Below, in pieces: positions 53,353 to 62,337 of a DNA stretch of 64,000 nucleotides. The stretch is taken from positions 930,001 to 994,000 of the forward strand of contig NZ_BAABAY010000001.1 in the NCBI RefSeq assembly GCF_039537665.1, in the 5' to 3' direction. Under the pieces are notes generated by a model. The model did no database searches. It was given only the letters and a program-made list of their open reading frames with translations, and was not told where the DNA came from. Source of the DNA: Gaetbulibacter_A aestuarii (GTDB lineage Bacteria; Bacteroidota; Bacteroidia; Flavobacteriales; Flavobacteriaceae). Both the position numbers and the translations under genes were made by a program. Each line of letters opens with the position of its first letter. Within the stretch, counting starts at the first letter, position 1.

Positions 53353-54852
53353 ATGAAAATTAATAGATTTCTTATTCTGGTAATTAGTTTTTTCATTCAA
53401 TATGCCGGAGCAACAACCTATTACATTAATGCCGACTCTGGCAATGACAACTATTCGGGAACTTCTGTTGATCGGCCCTGGGCCTCATTAGAAAAGTTGA
53501 ATACGACCACTTTAAAGCCTGGCGATTATATTTTAATAAAGGCCGGAACAAAATATTACGGGCAACTTATTTGTAATGGAAGTGGAACAAAAAACCAACC
53601 TATTATTATCGATTCCTATGGTGAAGGTTCAAAACCGGGTATTCATGGTGAAGGTAAAAAGTTATTCACCCTTTTATTGCGTAATGTGGAGTATTGGCAA
53701 ATTCGGAATATAGAAATCACAAATTTAGGCGAACAACGGCAGGCCAAAAGACGAGGTGTGATGATACTTGCTGAAGATTTTGGTGATTGTCGAGGTATTG
53801 TATTGGATGGTCTTGAAATTCATCACGTAAATGGCAGTTTAGTAAAAAAAGAAGGGGGTGGAAGCGCTATTTACTGGAAGAATTCGGGAGATAGGATAAA
53901 ATCCCGTTTTGTTGATCTTATGATTCAAAATTGTTACCTGCACCATTGCGGTAGAAACGGAATTAATTCGCGTGGATATACCAATCGCAATGATTGGTAC
54001 CCCAGTTTGGGTGTGATTATTCGAAATAATCTTTTGGAGAAAATTCCCGGAGACGGTATCGTTCCTATTGGTTGTGATGGTGCTATTGTTGAGTTTAACG
54101 TCCTTAGAGATTTTCCGGATATATTATCGCACCAGGAAGCAGCTGCTGGGATTTGGCCCTGGAGTTCGGATAATACCATAATTCAATTTAACGAAGTTAG
54201 TGGTCACAAGGCTAAATGGGACGGTCAGGGATTTGATGCCGATTATAATTGCATAGGTACCATCATTCAATACAACTACAGCCATGATAATTATGGAGGC
54301 TTCCTTTTGGTTTGTAATAATGGAAATACCTTTGGAAGTGCCGGTAATGTGGGTACTAAAAATGCTGTTATTCGGTATAATGTGAGTGTAAATGATGGTA
54401 TCCGACCTTATCCAACGGAGCGGAAAGGACCTTTCTCTCCGGTATTTCATATTACTGGCCCTGTTGAAAATACGGCCATTTATAATAATGTGATTATACC
54501 ACCAAAAAACTCTCTAGACCAAAATATTGTTTATATGGATAATTGGGGTGGTCCCTGGCCTGTAAACACGACCTTTGAAAATAATATATTCTATTCTGAA
54601 GGTGAAAATAAGTTTTCTTTTAATGAAGACGTAAATACGCAATTTATTCATAATAATTATTTTGGTGAGATTACCAATCTTCCGAAAGATGCTCAAGGGA
54701 TTTATAGTGATCCTAAATTGGTTAATGCCGAGGCCAGGGGTTCAGGGTTTGGAGTATTGAATAATTTTGTGATCAAGGATAGTTCAGCTTTGAGCAATGA
54801 ACATTTAGGTATTTCGAAGCGCGATATTAAAAAATTTAAAACTAAAGGTTAA
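53353..54852 (+). CDS. secreted right-handed parallel beta-helix protein
   Basis: A signal peptide (LILVISFFIQYAGA) is followed by TTYYINADSGNDNYSGTSVD, the usual opening of pectate-lyase-like beta-helix proteins with a DUF1565-type N-terminus. Regular repeats with Asn ladders fill residues 95-440: IRNIEITNL, IVLDGLEIHHV, LMIQNCYLHHC, VIIRNNLLEKI, AIVEFNVLRDF, IIQFNEVSG, TIIQYNYSHDN, AVIRYNVSVND, TAIYNNVIIPP. No sorting domain follows. The fold suggests polysaccharide lyase or hydrolase activity, but no family-specific catalytic residues were identified. Sandwiched without gaps between the FGE-like and AraC genes. Confidence 0.85.
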   Translation: MKINRFLILVISFFIQYAGATTYYINADSGNDNYSGTSVDRPWASLEKLNTTTLKPGDYILIKAGTKYYGQLICNGSGTKNQPIIIDSYGEGSKPGIHGEGKKLFTLLLRNVEYWQIRNIEITNLGEQRQAKRRGVMILAEDFGDCRGIVLDGLEIHHVNGSLVKKEGGGSAIYWKNSGDRIKSRFVDLMIQNCYLHHCGRNGINSRGYTNRNDWYPSLGVIIRNNLLEKIPGDGIVPIGCDGAIVEFNVLRDFPDILSHQEAAAGIWPWSSDNTIIQFNEVSGHKAKWDGQGFDADYNCIGTIIQYNYSHDNYGGFLLVCNNGNTFGSAGNVGTKNAVIRYNVSVNDGIRPYPTERKGPFSPVFHITGPVENTAIYNNVIIPPKNSLDQNIVYMDNWGGPWPVNTTFENNIFYSEGENKFSFNEDVNTQFIHNNYFGEITNLPKDAQGIYSDPKLVNAEARGSGFGVLNNFVIKDSSALSNEHLGISKRDIKKFKTKG

Positions 54853-54853
54853 C

Positions 54854-55897
54854 GTGATAGAAATTCATCTCACACATGCTTCAATTTTAGAACGTGTTCA
54901 GCAAATGCAACGTTATATTGGTGGAGATATCCGGCAAGAGTGGGGAGCCTATACACTTGAAGTTGATAATTCCCGGGCTAAGGGTTATATCACTTACATG
55001 GGGTTCGACTGGGGCGTAACCCTGATCGATTTTAATTTGAATTTCTTTGAACCGGTACTGCTGATCACAGGTTCGGAAAATTTTAATCCTTTGTATTTTT
55101 TTTATTGTACTAAAGGAAATTTCGAACATAAATTTAATCACGAAACAAAAAAGCATCGGGTTGAGCAGTTCCATTCTGTCATCATTGCCGGCAGTTCAAA
55201 TAGTTTGCACGAACTGTATTTTGAAAAGAACAGGGCTATCAAACTTAACATAATCAGTATCTCAAGGAAGCAGTTTTTAAACAAGCGTCTTAATATTTCA
55301 GAAATGCTTAATGAAAAACTGCATGATGTTTTTGTTGATACCCAACACCAGAATGAATTTGCGTATTACGGCCCGATTAGTCTTAAAATGGCCGACTACG
55401 TTAAGGCTTTGCAAGATGTAGACACTCAGGGCATGATCCGGAATTTACAAATAGAAGGAACGGTTTACCAATTGCTTTCAATGCATATTAAAACCCATAA
55501 TTCTTACGAACAAGCGGTTCCCGTTGAGATCTCCCTGTCTGAATCAGAATTACGCTCCATTCGAAATTTTGCCGAAAAAATATCCAAAGATCCTTCAAAA
55601 AATTATACGCTCGAGGATATTTCATTAAATACAGGTTTATCACAAGTAAAATTACAAGATGGTTTTAAGTTTCTTTACGCAAAAACGGTAAGTGAATATA
55701 TTCGGCATGTGCGTCTGGAAGAAGCCCGGGACCTTATGCACAATTCCAATTTAAATATTTCCCAAATCGTTTACTCTATCGGGTTTACCAGTAGGAGTTA
55801 TTTTTCTAAAATATTCAAAAAGAAATATGGTATTTCTCCTAGCGCCTTTAAAAAGCAAATTTCTCTTCATTTAGAAGAAGGATTTACTTCGAAATAA
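54854..55897 (+). CDS. AraC family transcriptional regulator
   Basis: It begins at a GTG one base after the stop of the beta-helix gene, so it is probably translated by reinitiation. The C-terminal 100 residues hold the paired helix-turn-helix domain: DISLNTGLSQVKLQDGFKFL and NISQIVYSIGFTSRSYFSKIFKKKYGISPS (the classical AraC signature, split here). The N-terminal 220 residues form an effector or dimerisation region without a recognised motif. Being the third gene of a tight cassette, it may regulate the cassette itself or the aldehyde dehydrogenase gene downstream. Confidence 0.9.
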   Translation: MIEIHLTHASILERVQQMQRYIGGDIRQEWGAYTLEVDNSRAKGYITYMGFDWGVTLIDFNLNFFEPVLLITGSENFNPLYFFYCTKGNFEHKFNHETKKHRVEQFHSVIIAGSSNSLHELYFEKNRAIKLNIISISRKQFLNKRLNISEMLNEKLHDVFVDTQHQNEFAYYGPISLKMADYVKALQDVDTQGMIRNLQIEGTVYQLLSMHIKTHNSYEQAVPVEISLSESELRSIRNFAEKISKDPSKNYTLEDISLNTGLSQVKLQDGFKFLYAKTVSEYIRHVRLEEARDLMHNSNLNISQIVYSIGFTSRSYFSKIFKKKYGISPSAFKKQISLHLEEGFTSK

Positions 55898-56024
55898 TAC
55901 GGTTGTCTCTTATCGTTGGTCTTGTTTGGAACTTTTCACAATGGATGACGTTAATTTTTATAGCTATACAGTTAAAGTATTCGGTTCATTTACTTTAAAT
56001 TTAATAAGCTTAAAAATAAGAATC

Positions 56025-57404
56025 ATGTCTGATACAACCTTAATAAAAAACGCCATCGAATCAAAAAATCCTTATAATAGCAAAGTTTTGCAGGAATATG
56101 AATTGGATACCCCGGAACTTGTAGCTTCCAAACTGGAGAAGTCCAATTCTGTTTTTAAAGTGTGGAAAGAAAAATCGATTAAAGAACGCACGAATCTGCT
56201 TAATAATTTGAGTAACCTGCTGGAAGATCGCCTAGAATATCTTAGTGAATTGATGACGCAGGAAATGGGTAAGCCTATTTCTCAAAGTCGGGCTGAAATT
56301 AATAAATGTATCTTCCTTTGTGATTTTTATGCCACCAATGCGGAGAATTTTTTGGCTGATGATATTATTGAAACTGATGCTACGGAGAGTTTTATAAGTT
56401 ACGATCCATTAGGTGTAATCCTGGCTATTATGCCCTGGAATTACCCATTTTGGCAAGTCTTCCGTTTTGCTGTTCCAACGCTTACAGCTGGTAATACAGC
56501 CTTATTAAAACATGCTTCCAATGTGAGTGGTTGTGCTTTGGCTATCCAAAAGTTATTTGAAGATTCCGGATATCCTCAGGGATGTTTTCAAACTTTACTA
56601 ACGGATCATGAGACCATTGATGGACTTATTAAAAATGACATTGTAAAGGCGGTGTCTTTAACAGGAAGCGAAAAGGCCGGGCGACATATTGCTAAGGTTG
56701 CCGGAGAGCATCTTAAAAAAGTAGTTTTGGAACTTGGGGGTAACAATGCCTGCATAGTTTTAGATGATGCGGATCTGGACACTTATTTAGATACCATGGT
56801 AAACGCCCGCATGCAAAATACCGGACAAAGTTGTATTGCCGCAAAACGGTTCATAGTTACAAAAGGAATCTATGATGAATTCCTGGGGAAATTCACCAAA
56901 AAAATAAAAGATTTAAGATTTGGAGATCCCATGGAAGAGAGCACCGAAATTGCTACCCTTGCCAGAGAAGATCTTGCAGTTGATCTGGAAAAACAAGTAC
57001 ATGATGCCGTTAAAAAAGGTGCCAAAGTGATTCTTGGCGGCAAACGCGATAAAGCGTATTATGCTCCAACCGTTTTAACTAAGGTAAACACTGATATGGC
57101 AGTTTTTCGAGAGGAAACCTTCGGACCTGTAGCACCTATTTTTAAAGTGAATGATTTTGAAGAAGCTTTAAAACTTACCACCGACACCAAATTTGGTTTA
57201 GGAACCATGGTGTTTACTGAAGATACAGAAAAAGCAAGCAAAGCAATTTCTGAAATACCTGACGGAGCCTATTTTATCAATGAATTAGTAAAATCAGATC
57301 CCAGATTGCCTTTTGGAGGTACCAAAGCTTCTGGTTTTGGCAGAGAATTATCTAAGGAAGGCATTCTGGAATTCGTAAATAAAAAAACAGTTTATGTCAA
57401 ATAA
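56025..57404 (+). CDS. NAD(P)-dependent aldehyde dehydrogenase (succinate-semialdehyde type)
   Basis: The ATG giving MSDTTLIKNAIESKNPYN is chosen; a longer frame from TTG adds 33 unlikely residues. Typical ALDH features follow: IMPWNYPFWQVFRFAVPTLT, VVLELGGNNACIVLDDAD with the catalytic glutamate, the active cysteine in NTGQSCIAAKRF (about residue 270) and PFGGTKASGFGRE at the end. Length (459) and the PWNYPFWQ segment resemble the GabD/Sad group acting on succinate semialdehyde; substrate is an inference. The ArsC-like gene starts 41 bases after its stop. It follows the AraC gene after 128 bases. Confidence 0.9.
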   Translation: MSDTTLIKNAIESKNPYNSKVLQEYELDTPELVASKLEKSNSVFKVWKEKSIKERTNLLNNLSNLLEDRLEYLSELMTQEMGKPISQSRAEINKCIFLCDFYATNAENFLADDIIETDATESFISYDPLGVILAIMPWNYPFWQVFRFAVPTLTAGNTALLKHASNVSGCALAIQKLFEDSGYPQGCFQTLLTDHETIDGLIKNDIVKAVSLTGSEKAGRHIAKVAGEHLKKVVLELGGNNACIVLDDADLDTYLDTMVNARMQNTGQSCIAAKRFIVTKGIYDEFLGKFTKKIKDLRFGDPMEESTEIATLAREDLAVDLEKQVHDAVKKGAKVILGGKRDKAYYAPTVLTKVNTDMAVFREETFGPVAPIFKVNDFEEALKLTTDTKFGLGTMVFTEDTEKASKAISEIPDGAYFINELVKSDPRLPFGGTKASGFGRELSKEGILEFVNKKTVYVK

Positions 57405-57444
57405 AAAACAAGAAAAAGAAAATAAAATAAAAGAAGAAAAAATT

Positions 57445-57888
57445 ATGTCAGTATTAGCACGGAACAAGAGACAGCTAACATACATTTATAGCTCAGACTC
57501 CTTTTTAGGAAAAAAAGTGTTGGGCTATGTGCAAGCTGTGAAAAAACCTGTTGAAATTATTGATATTTCTAAAACTAAACTTAGTGATACGGCCTGGGTT
57601 GAAATTGCCGAGGAATTGAACATGTCTTTTGAAGACATCTTTAACACAGAAATGGTCACTGATGATAATAAGCAGGATTTTGACAACAAGGACTGGATAA
57701 AAATGGTTCAAAAAAACCCGGCACTGTTGCATCACCCAATTGCTATCAATGCTAAGGATATTATGCTGGTTTCCAATCGTGCAGAGATTTTAAAACTCTT
57801 TGAAGTGGATTCCGCCGGACTAGAAAAAAGTTTTTATGATGAAGAGCCGGTAACCTCTTCAACCACAAAAGGTGAAAAATTCATTTAA
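57445..57888 (+). CDS. ArsC/Spx-like thioredoxin-fold protein without cysteine
   Basis: The start is taken at MSVLARNKRQLTYIYSSDSF; an ATG 51 bases upstream, overlapping the aldehyde dehydrogenase gene, would add a Lys/Glu-rich leader. The fold follows arsenate reductase (VEIIDISKTKLSDTAWVEIA, DWIKMVQKNPALLHHPIAIN, KDIMLVSNRAEILKLFEVD). Where ArsC proteins have a catalytic cysteine in the YxNPxCSxS loop, this protein reads YIYSSDSFLGKK, and there is no cysteine anywhere, so it cannot be a thiol oxidoreductase. It probably works as a binding or regulatory protein. Cotranscribed with the aldehyde dehydrogenase. Confidence 0.75.
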   Translation: MSVLARNKRQLTYIYSSDSFLGKKVLGYVQAVKKPVEIIDISKTKLSDTAWVEIAEELNMSFEDIFNTEMVTDDNKQDFDNKDWIKMVQKNPALLHHPIAINAKDIMLVSNRAEILKLFEVDSAGLEKSFYDEEPVTSSTTKGEKFI

Positions 57889-57893
57889 AAAAT

Positions 57894-58787
57894 TTACTGA
57901 TCTTCTTTATTATAGTCGATTCGTAAATTGTTCTTACCAAAATCCAATGTGCGAATGGGGAATGGAATATTGATTCCTTCTTTGTTGAATTCAGATTTAA
58001 TGAGTTTGATGGCTTTATGTTTGGCCTCAAACTCTTGTTTACTACTTATCATATCCACGTAAAAACGGGTAACAAAATTAATAGAGCTATCACCGAATTC
58101 TGTAAAGTAAAACTCCACTTTTTCGCTTCCTTTTTGCTTAAAATTTTCTGAAATGATTTTGGTAACGATATCCTCAACCTGTTGTAGATTACTTTCATAA
58201 CCTACACCACAGCCAACGGTAATTCTACTTCTATCACTCAGGGAATAATTGGTAAAACGGTTTTCAATGAATTTTGAATTAGGAATTACCACATAGTTAT
58301 TATCAGTCTGTTTTAAAACGATATTTCTTAGGCTGATTTCAGAAACAAAACCACTGGTTTCATTCGTTTCAATAAAATCATTTATGCGAATATTAGGCAT
58401 GAACGAAAGGATTACACCGCCCAGCGTATTACTTAAAGTACCTTGAAGCGCCAAACCTACGGCTAAACCAACAACACCTGCACCGGCAAGTACACTAGTA
58501 AGTACTTTATTGAGGTTTAATACACCCAGTGCAATGAAAAATCCAAGTAAGATGATGCAAACGAATACGATCTTTGAGATCATATCCTGAATCGATTTCT
58601 GACTGATTCGAACTAACAAAAATCTACGAAGAAGTTTTCGAATGCCTTTAGCAATAAAATAGAACATCACCATGATGATGACGGCCAAAATAAAATTTGG
58701 GAGCTTCAGAATGATGGCGTCTACCCAGCCATTCAATTTTTCCCAAAGTTTGCCGAAGGTATTATCTAAATTAAGTAAATCTGTCAT
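57894..58787 (-). CDS. small-conductance mechanosensitive channel (MscS family)
   Basis: The 297-residue protein has three N-terminal membrane helices (FILAVIIMVMFYFIAKGI, IVFVCIILLGFFIALGVL, and the pore helix VLAGAGVVGLAVGLALQGTL), followed by the MscS beta domain (NDFIETNETSGFVSEISLRN, VIPNSKFIENRFTNYSLSDR) and a C-terminal alpha/beta domain. Glycine/alanine packing in the pore helix is typical. It releases solutes on hypo-osmotic shock at the inner membrane. It converges on the ArsC-like gene with only 5 bases between stops. Confidence 0.93.
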   Translation of the reverse strand: MTDLLNLDNTFGKLWEKLNGWVDAIILKLPNFILAVIIMVMFYFIAKGIRKLLRRFLLVRISQKSIQDMISKIVFVCIILLGFFIALGVLNLNKVLTSVLAGAGVVGLAVGLALQGTLSNTLGGVILSFMPNIRINDFIETNETSGFVSEISLRNIVLKQTDNNYVVIPNSKFIENRFTNYSLSDRSRITVGCGVGYESNLQQVEDIVTKIISENFKQKGSEKVEFYFTEFGDSSINFVTRFYVDMISSKQEFEAKHKAIKLIKSEFNKEGINIPFPIRTLDFGKNNLRIDYNKEDQ

Positions 58788-59033
58788 AGTTTAAAATCGT
58801 ATTGGTGGTAGATTTGAAGGCACAAATCTAAAATTTAACCCTAAAGATAAAGGCTCTGCGGCAGAATATTAAATTCCGTTGAGAATTTCTTTTTCCATTT
58901 ACTATTTCGTTAGTTAAAAAAGCAATATCTCGTAGTCATCAAATGCGTCAAGAATTTCATCTTTTGCGGCATTCAAATTCCTGAATGAACCTTATATTAA
59001 TAATGAATTAATAATTAAAAAACAAAGAACGAT

Positions 59034-59234
59034 ATGGATATTAAAGATATGAACAAAGAACAATTAGAAGGAAAATGGAAACAAGTAAAAGGAAAATTTA
59101 AACAAAAATACGCTAACATTACTGATGACGATCTAACCTATGCGGAAGGAAAATTTGATGAAATGTTAGGAACCATTGAAGAGAAAACCGGAAAGAAAAA
59201 GAATGAATTAATTGAAGAAATTGAAAACTGGTAA
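59034..59234 (+). CDS. CsbD family stress-response protein
   Basis: This is a 66-residue charged, helical CsbD-like protein: NKEQLEGKWKQVKGKFKQKY and DDLTYAEGKFDEMLGTIEEK are the conserved halves. CsbD proteins are general-stress-induced in several phyla; the molecular role is unknown. It is a single gene with a strong terminator 20 bases after its stop. About 245 bases upstream separate it from the divergent mscS; I see no consensus promoter there. Confidence 0.9.
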   Translation: MDIKDMNKEQLEGKWKQVKGKFKQKYANITDDDLTYAEGKFDEMLGTIEEKTGKKKNELIEEIENW

Positions 59235-59254
59235 TCTCTAAACCCAAATGGATT

Positions 59255-59285
59255 AAAACCCTTGAGAAATCAAGGGTTTTTTTAT
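59255..59285 (+). terminator. intrinsic terminator after the CsbD gene
   Basis: AAAACCCTTGA (59255-59265), loop GAAA, TCAAGGGTTTT (59270-59280), then TTT. A perfect 11-bp stem. A further GC-rich imperfect inverted repeat (AAAGCGCGCC ... GCGCCCTTT) follows at 59308-59338. Confidence 0.92.
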
Positions 59286-59444
59286 GCTTTAATAGGGTTG
59301 AAAATAGAAAAGCGCGCCTTATAAAAAGACGCGCCCTTTCAACTCTCCCTAAGGAAATTATTAATAGCAGTACAATATTAGTAACAAAAAAGTGAAAAAT
59401 GTTACGGGATTCCGTAATAATATATTATAATTTAACATTTAATG

Positions 59445-60110
59445 TTAAAATAGCCCCAGATCCTTGAAAATAGCCACTAAATGAGTGACATTGTTGGCTT
59501 GAAATTGATCTTTAAGGCGATTCAAGCGTTTTTCAATAGAACTGAGGCTACTTGGGGACATATTGTTTTCCTGCAAATAAATACTTATTTCACTTTGGGA
59601 ATGTCCAATGGATAATTGTTTAATTAGCGTTAGGTCGTAATCATCTATCTCAAGTTCTACATCCGGGTTAAGCGCTTGTTCTACCTGTGGAGAAACAAAG
59701 ATGTCGCCTTTGGAAATAGCTTCCATGGCCATTGCCAAGTCGACAGAGCCTTTTCGGCCTTTGCAAACATAGGCGTTCACACCCTGAGTTTTAATCAGGG
59801 TGCGCACCTTTTGCAGCCGATCTTCCATCGAATATATGATAATAGGTAGCTTTGGGTAATCAGGTCGAACGGCCTTTACGAGATCCTCACCGGAAAGTAA
59901 ATTACGGTTACGGAACTCTTTTTTGAATGATAGATCTGAGATTAATAAATCATAAGGAACCTGGTCAAAAGCAGCTCGTTTTATTTTTAGAAAAGCATCA
60001 TCGCAATACTGGGCAGTATCCACAGTTTGAAAACCGAGGTTCTTTAAAACACTCAGTACACCGGCGTTTACTGCATCGTGATCGTCTACGATTAATACCT
60101 TATTAAACAT
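59445..60110 (-). CDS. response regulator with C-terminal helix-turn-helix
   Basis: Receiver domain (1-125): acidic pocket DD at 9-10, phosphoacceptor Asp59 in LLISDLSFK, and the conserved Lys in NAYVCKGRKG. The C-terminal 65 residues (DDYDLTLIKQLSIGHSQSEI, then NNMSPSSLSSIEKRLNRLKD) resemble a LuxR/NarL-like DNA-binding helix-turn-helix. It sits two bases after the stop of the sensor kinase gene and is surely its partner. Targets are unknown. Confidence 0.88.
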   Translation of the reverse strand: MFNKVLIVDDHDAVNAGVLSVLKNLGFQTVDTAQYCDDAFLKIKRAAFDQVPYDLLISDLSFKKEFRNRNLLSGEDLVKAVRPDYPKLPIIIYSMEDRLQKVRTLIKTQGVNAYVCKGRKGSVDLAMAMEAISKGDIFVSPQVEQALNPDVELEIDDYDLTLIKQLSIGHSQSEISIYLQENNMSPSSLSSIEKRLNRLKDQFQANNVTHLVAIFKDLGLF

Positions 60111-60112
60111 TT

Positions 60113-61768
60113 TTACATCGAGATTTTAGCTTTAAAACCTTGACCAGGTTTTGAATCAAAAATAGCACTTCCGTTTATTGTTACCATACGGTTTTCCACA
60201 TTCCGAAGACCTGAAAGTTTTTTTAGTTGGCAACCCACACCATTATCGGAATAATTTATTGTTAGTTTTTTACCTTTTGATCTAAAAGTGATGGCCACAA
60301 TAGTTGCATTACTATGCTTTTTCATGTTAACCATCAATTCCTGAAGGATACGGTATAATGTAATTTTTTTAAAAGATTCGAAGGCATTCCAATCGATTTT
60401 TGATAAGTTTCTGGTAATTACATTTACCTTATTCGTGTGGTATCGCATAAGTAAATCCTTTAAAACCTCTTCAAAGTTTTCGTTAAGTGCAATTGAACTG
60501 TTCTCTTTTGAAATATCTCGAGTGCGGCTGTAAATGTCTTCTAAAGCATCTAGTACCTTATCTTTATTTGCAATATCACTCTCTAATTGAGTCATAACCT
60601 GATAAACGTCATTGGCTACTTCGTCGTGTAATTTTTTAGAAATTCGTGTTTCAGTAAGGTAAATTTCTTGTAGTCTATCCCTTTGATTTTTTGAATATAA
60701 CATGGATAATATCAAGGCAACAACTACCATTATAATAACTACAAGGGTTCGAAATAATAGGCTTTTTAAATGTTCTTTTTCTTTTTGAATTTTGAATGTA
60801 CTGGCAATCTGTCTCTGGTTTAAATAGTCAAATTTCATTAACGCATATTTATTCTCAGCCAATTTTTTCGCTGTTTCGATGCTATCCTTCAATTTTTTGT
60901 ATTGATATTCAATGGTATTCGGACGGGTTGAGATCAGGTTATCCAAGGCATCCTCTAAATATGAGGTGCTTTGTATCTGCTTTGAAATGTTATAAGCTTT
61001 TTGAGCATAAGATTGGGCTTTTTCATAATCATTTTGGTCCATGAAATACTGTGAAAGATGCTTGTAACTTGCATAGGTCCCGAGTTGATCATTACGGGTC
61101 AATCGCATATTCAAAGCTTGTTTCATATGATCCAGTGCGTCCGGACGATTAAGCTTTCCTTCAACAAATCCCAGATTGTCTAAAGCCCTCGCTAATTGGA
61201 CGGAATCACCTAAAATTATACTGTTTTTATACACCTCGGAGAGTAAGGTTTCAGATTTTTCAAACTGAAGTTGCTTGTTGTAAACCAAGGCCATATTATT
61301 TTTAATAATATTATTTTCGGCCTTGGTCTGAGCCAATTCTAGCCCTTTATTAAAATATTTAAGAGCGAGGTCATAATCCATTCGTTCTTTATAAATACCA
61401 CCTAACTCATTGTAAAGGCCCAATTTATTTTTTCGGGTAAAGTCGGTTTGCTTCATCGCTTCCAAATAGCGAAGGGCTTCTACCTCCGATGATTCACTAC
61501 CGTAATAGTCTCCCAGTTTCAATTGGATTATGGCAATTTGTCTCAAATACTTTATGGCTGTTAAGGTATCTTTCTTGGCGCTACTTAGTTTTTGCTTTTC
61601 ATTATAAAATTTATAGGCGTTTGCGAGATCAAAAGGCGACTGCGGATGGTTTGCCAAATCATAATAGTATTGTAAACTATCCTTATATTTTAAGTTTTGT
61701 TTGGAGGGTTGACCTGTTAACGTATTTACCGCACAAAAAATGAATAATATTACTGCCAGATTTTTCAT
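60113..61768 (-). CDS. TPR-containing sensor histidine kinase (HisKA_3/NarX type)
   Basis: A signal peptide (LAVILFIFCAVNTLTGQ) precedes a periplasmic part with about six TPR repeats (LGLYNELGGIYKERMDYDLA, NNMALVYNKQLQFEKSETLL, ALDNLGFVEGKLNRPDALDH, YASYKHLSQYFMDQNDYEKA). One membrane helix (about 337-357, LVVIIMVVVALILSMLY) leads to a HisKA_3 dimerisation helix with the phosphorylated histidine in SKKLHDEVANDVYQ (about 382), an N-box in ILQELMVNMKKHS, and the G-box DNGVG. The layout, TPR sensor plus NarL-type regulator, is frequent in Bacteroidota, where the signal is mostly unknown. Confidence 0.9.
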   Translation of the reverse strand: MKNLAVILFIFCAVNTLTGQPSKQNLKYKDSLQYYYDLANHPQSPFDLANAYKFYNEKQKLSSAKKDTLTAIKYLRQIAIIQLKLGDYYGSESSEVEALRYLEAMKQTDFTRKNKLGLYNELGGIYKERMDYDLALKYFNKGLELAQTKAENNIIKNNMALVYNKQLQFEKSETLLSEVYKNSIILGDSVQLARALDNLGFVEGKLNRPDALDHMKQALNMRLTRNDQLGTYASYKHLSQYFMDQNDYEKAQSYAQKAYNISKQIQSTSYLEDALDNLISTRPNTIEYQYKKLKDSIETAKKLAENKYALMKFDYLNQRQIASTFKIQKEKEHLKSLLFRTLVVIIMVVVALILSMLYSKNQRDRLQEIYLTETRISKKLHDEVANDVYQVMTQLESDIANKDKVLDALEDIYSRTRDISKENSSIALNENFEEVLKDLLMRYHTNKVNVITRNLSKIDWNAFESFKKITLYRILQELMVNMKKHSNATIVAITFRSKGKKLTINYSDNGVGCQLKKLSGLRNVENRMVTINGSAIFDSKPGQGFKAKISM

Positions 61769-61838
61769 GCCTTTATTGTATTATGGAATTTCTTTTTCAA
61801 TAACAATTGTTAGAGGTTAAAGTTACTGGATAAAATAT

Positions 61839-62285
61839 TTATTTATGTTTGTAAATCATTACTTCAAACTTCATCCAGGAATTCACATTTTTATCCTCAC
61901 ATTTACCCGGATTCCATTTAAATTTTTTTAATGCTGATAAATAAAGGCTATCCAATCGATTTATGGTTGAAGATTTTAATATTCTTTGGCCTAAAATGTC
62001 ACCTTGGGAAGTTACAATGAATCCTGCGACTAATGTTTTATCGAATATGCCTTCAGCGTCATAATCTTCGTTTTGAATAGTTAAAAGGGGTCTAAGATCC
62101 ATAGCCAATTGTTCCTGACCGATAACAGGCGTAGCTTTAACCGCTGTATTTTTATGGAACACTATCCCACTTAGGGTATCGGTAAGTCGCTCGCATGGCC
62201 TATTTTCTTGTGCATAAATGTTCGAGCAAAAAGGGAAAACAAATAAAAAAATAAAATATTTAAGAGTTACTCTAAGTGATTTCAT
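61839..62285 (-). CDS. small exported protein with TonB-C-like domain
   Basis: A 148-residue exported protein: signal peptide (YFIFLFVFPFCSNIYAQ) and a C-terminal stretch (LVAGFIVTSQGDILGQRILK, SLYLSALKKFKWNPGKCEDK) that follows the pattern of the TonB C-terminal/energy-transducer fold, where VxFxVxxdGxvxxxxV and a Trp-x-Pro step recur. It lacks the membrane anchor of a true TonB. About 70 bases lie between it and the sensor kinase gene on the same strand. Function unknown. Confidence 0.65.
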   Translation of the reverse strand: MKSLRVTLKYFIFLFVFPFCSNIYAQENRPCERLTDTLSGIVFHKNTAVKATPVIGQEQLAMDLRPLLTIQNEDYDAEGIFDKTLVAGFIVTSQGDILGQRILKSSTINRLDSLYLSALKKFKWNPGKCEDKNVNSWMKFEVMIYKHK

Positions 62286-62337
62286 TTTATGGTTTTGTTA
62301 GCGAAAATGCGATTATTCTTTTTCAATATACTATAAA

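Noticed and set aside
55926..56024. Upstream extension of the aldehyde dehydrogenase from a TTG
   Set aside because: The added residues have no ALDH counterpart and the ATG at 56025 gives the usual N-terminus.
52237..57888. The FGE to ArsC-like region as a defence or toxin system
   Set aside because: No nuclease, NTPase, protease or effector motif is present; domains point to carbohydrate or aldehyde metabolism.
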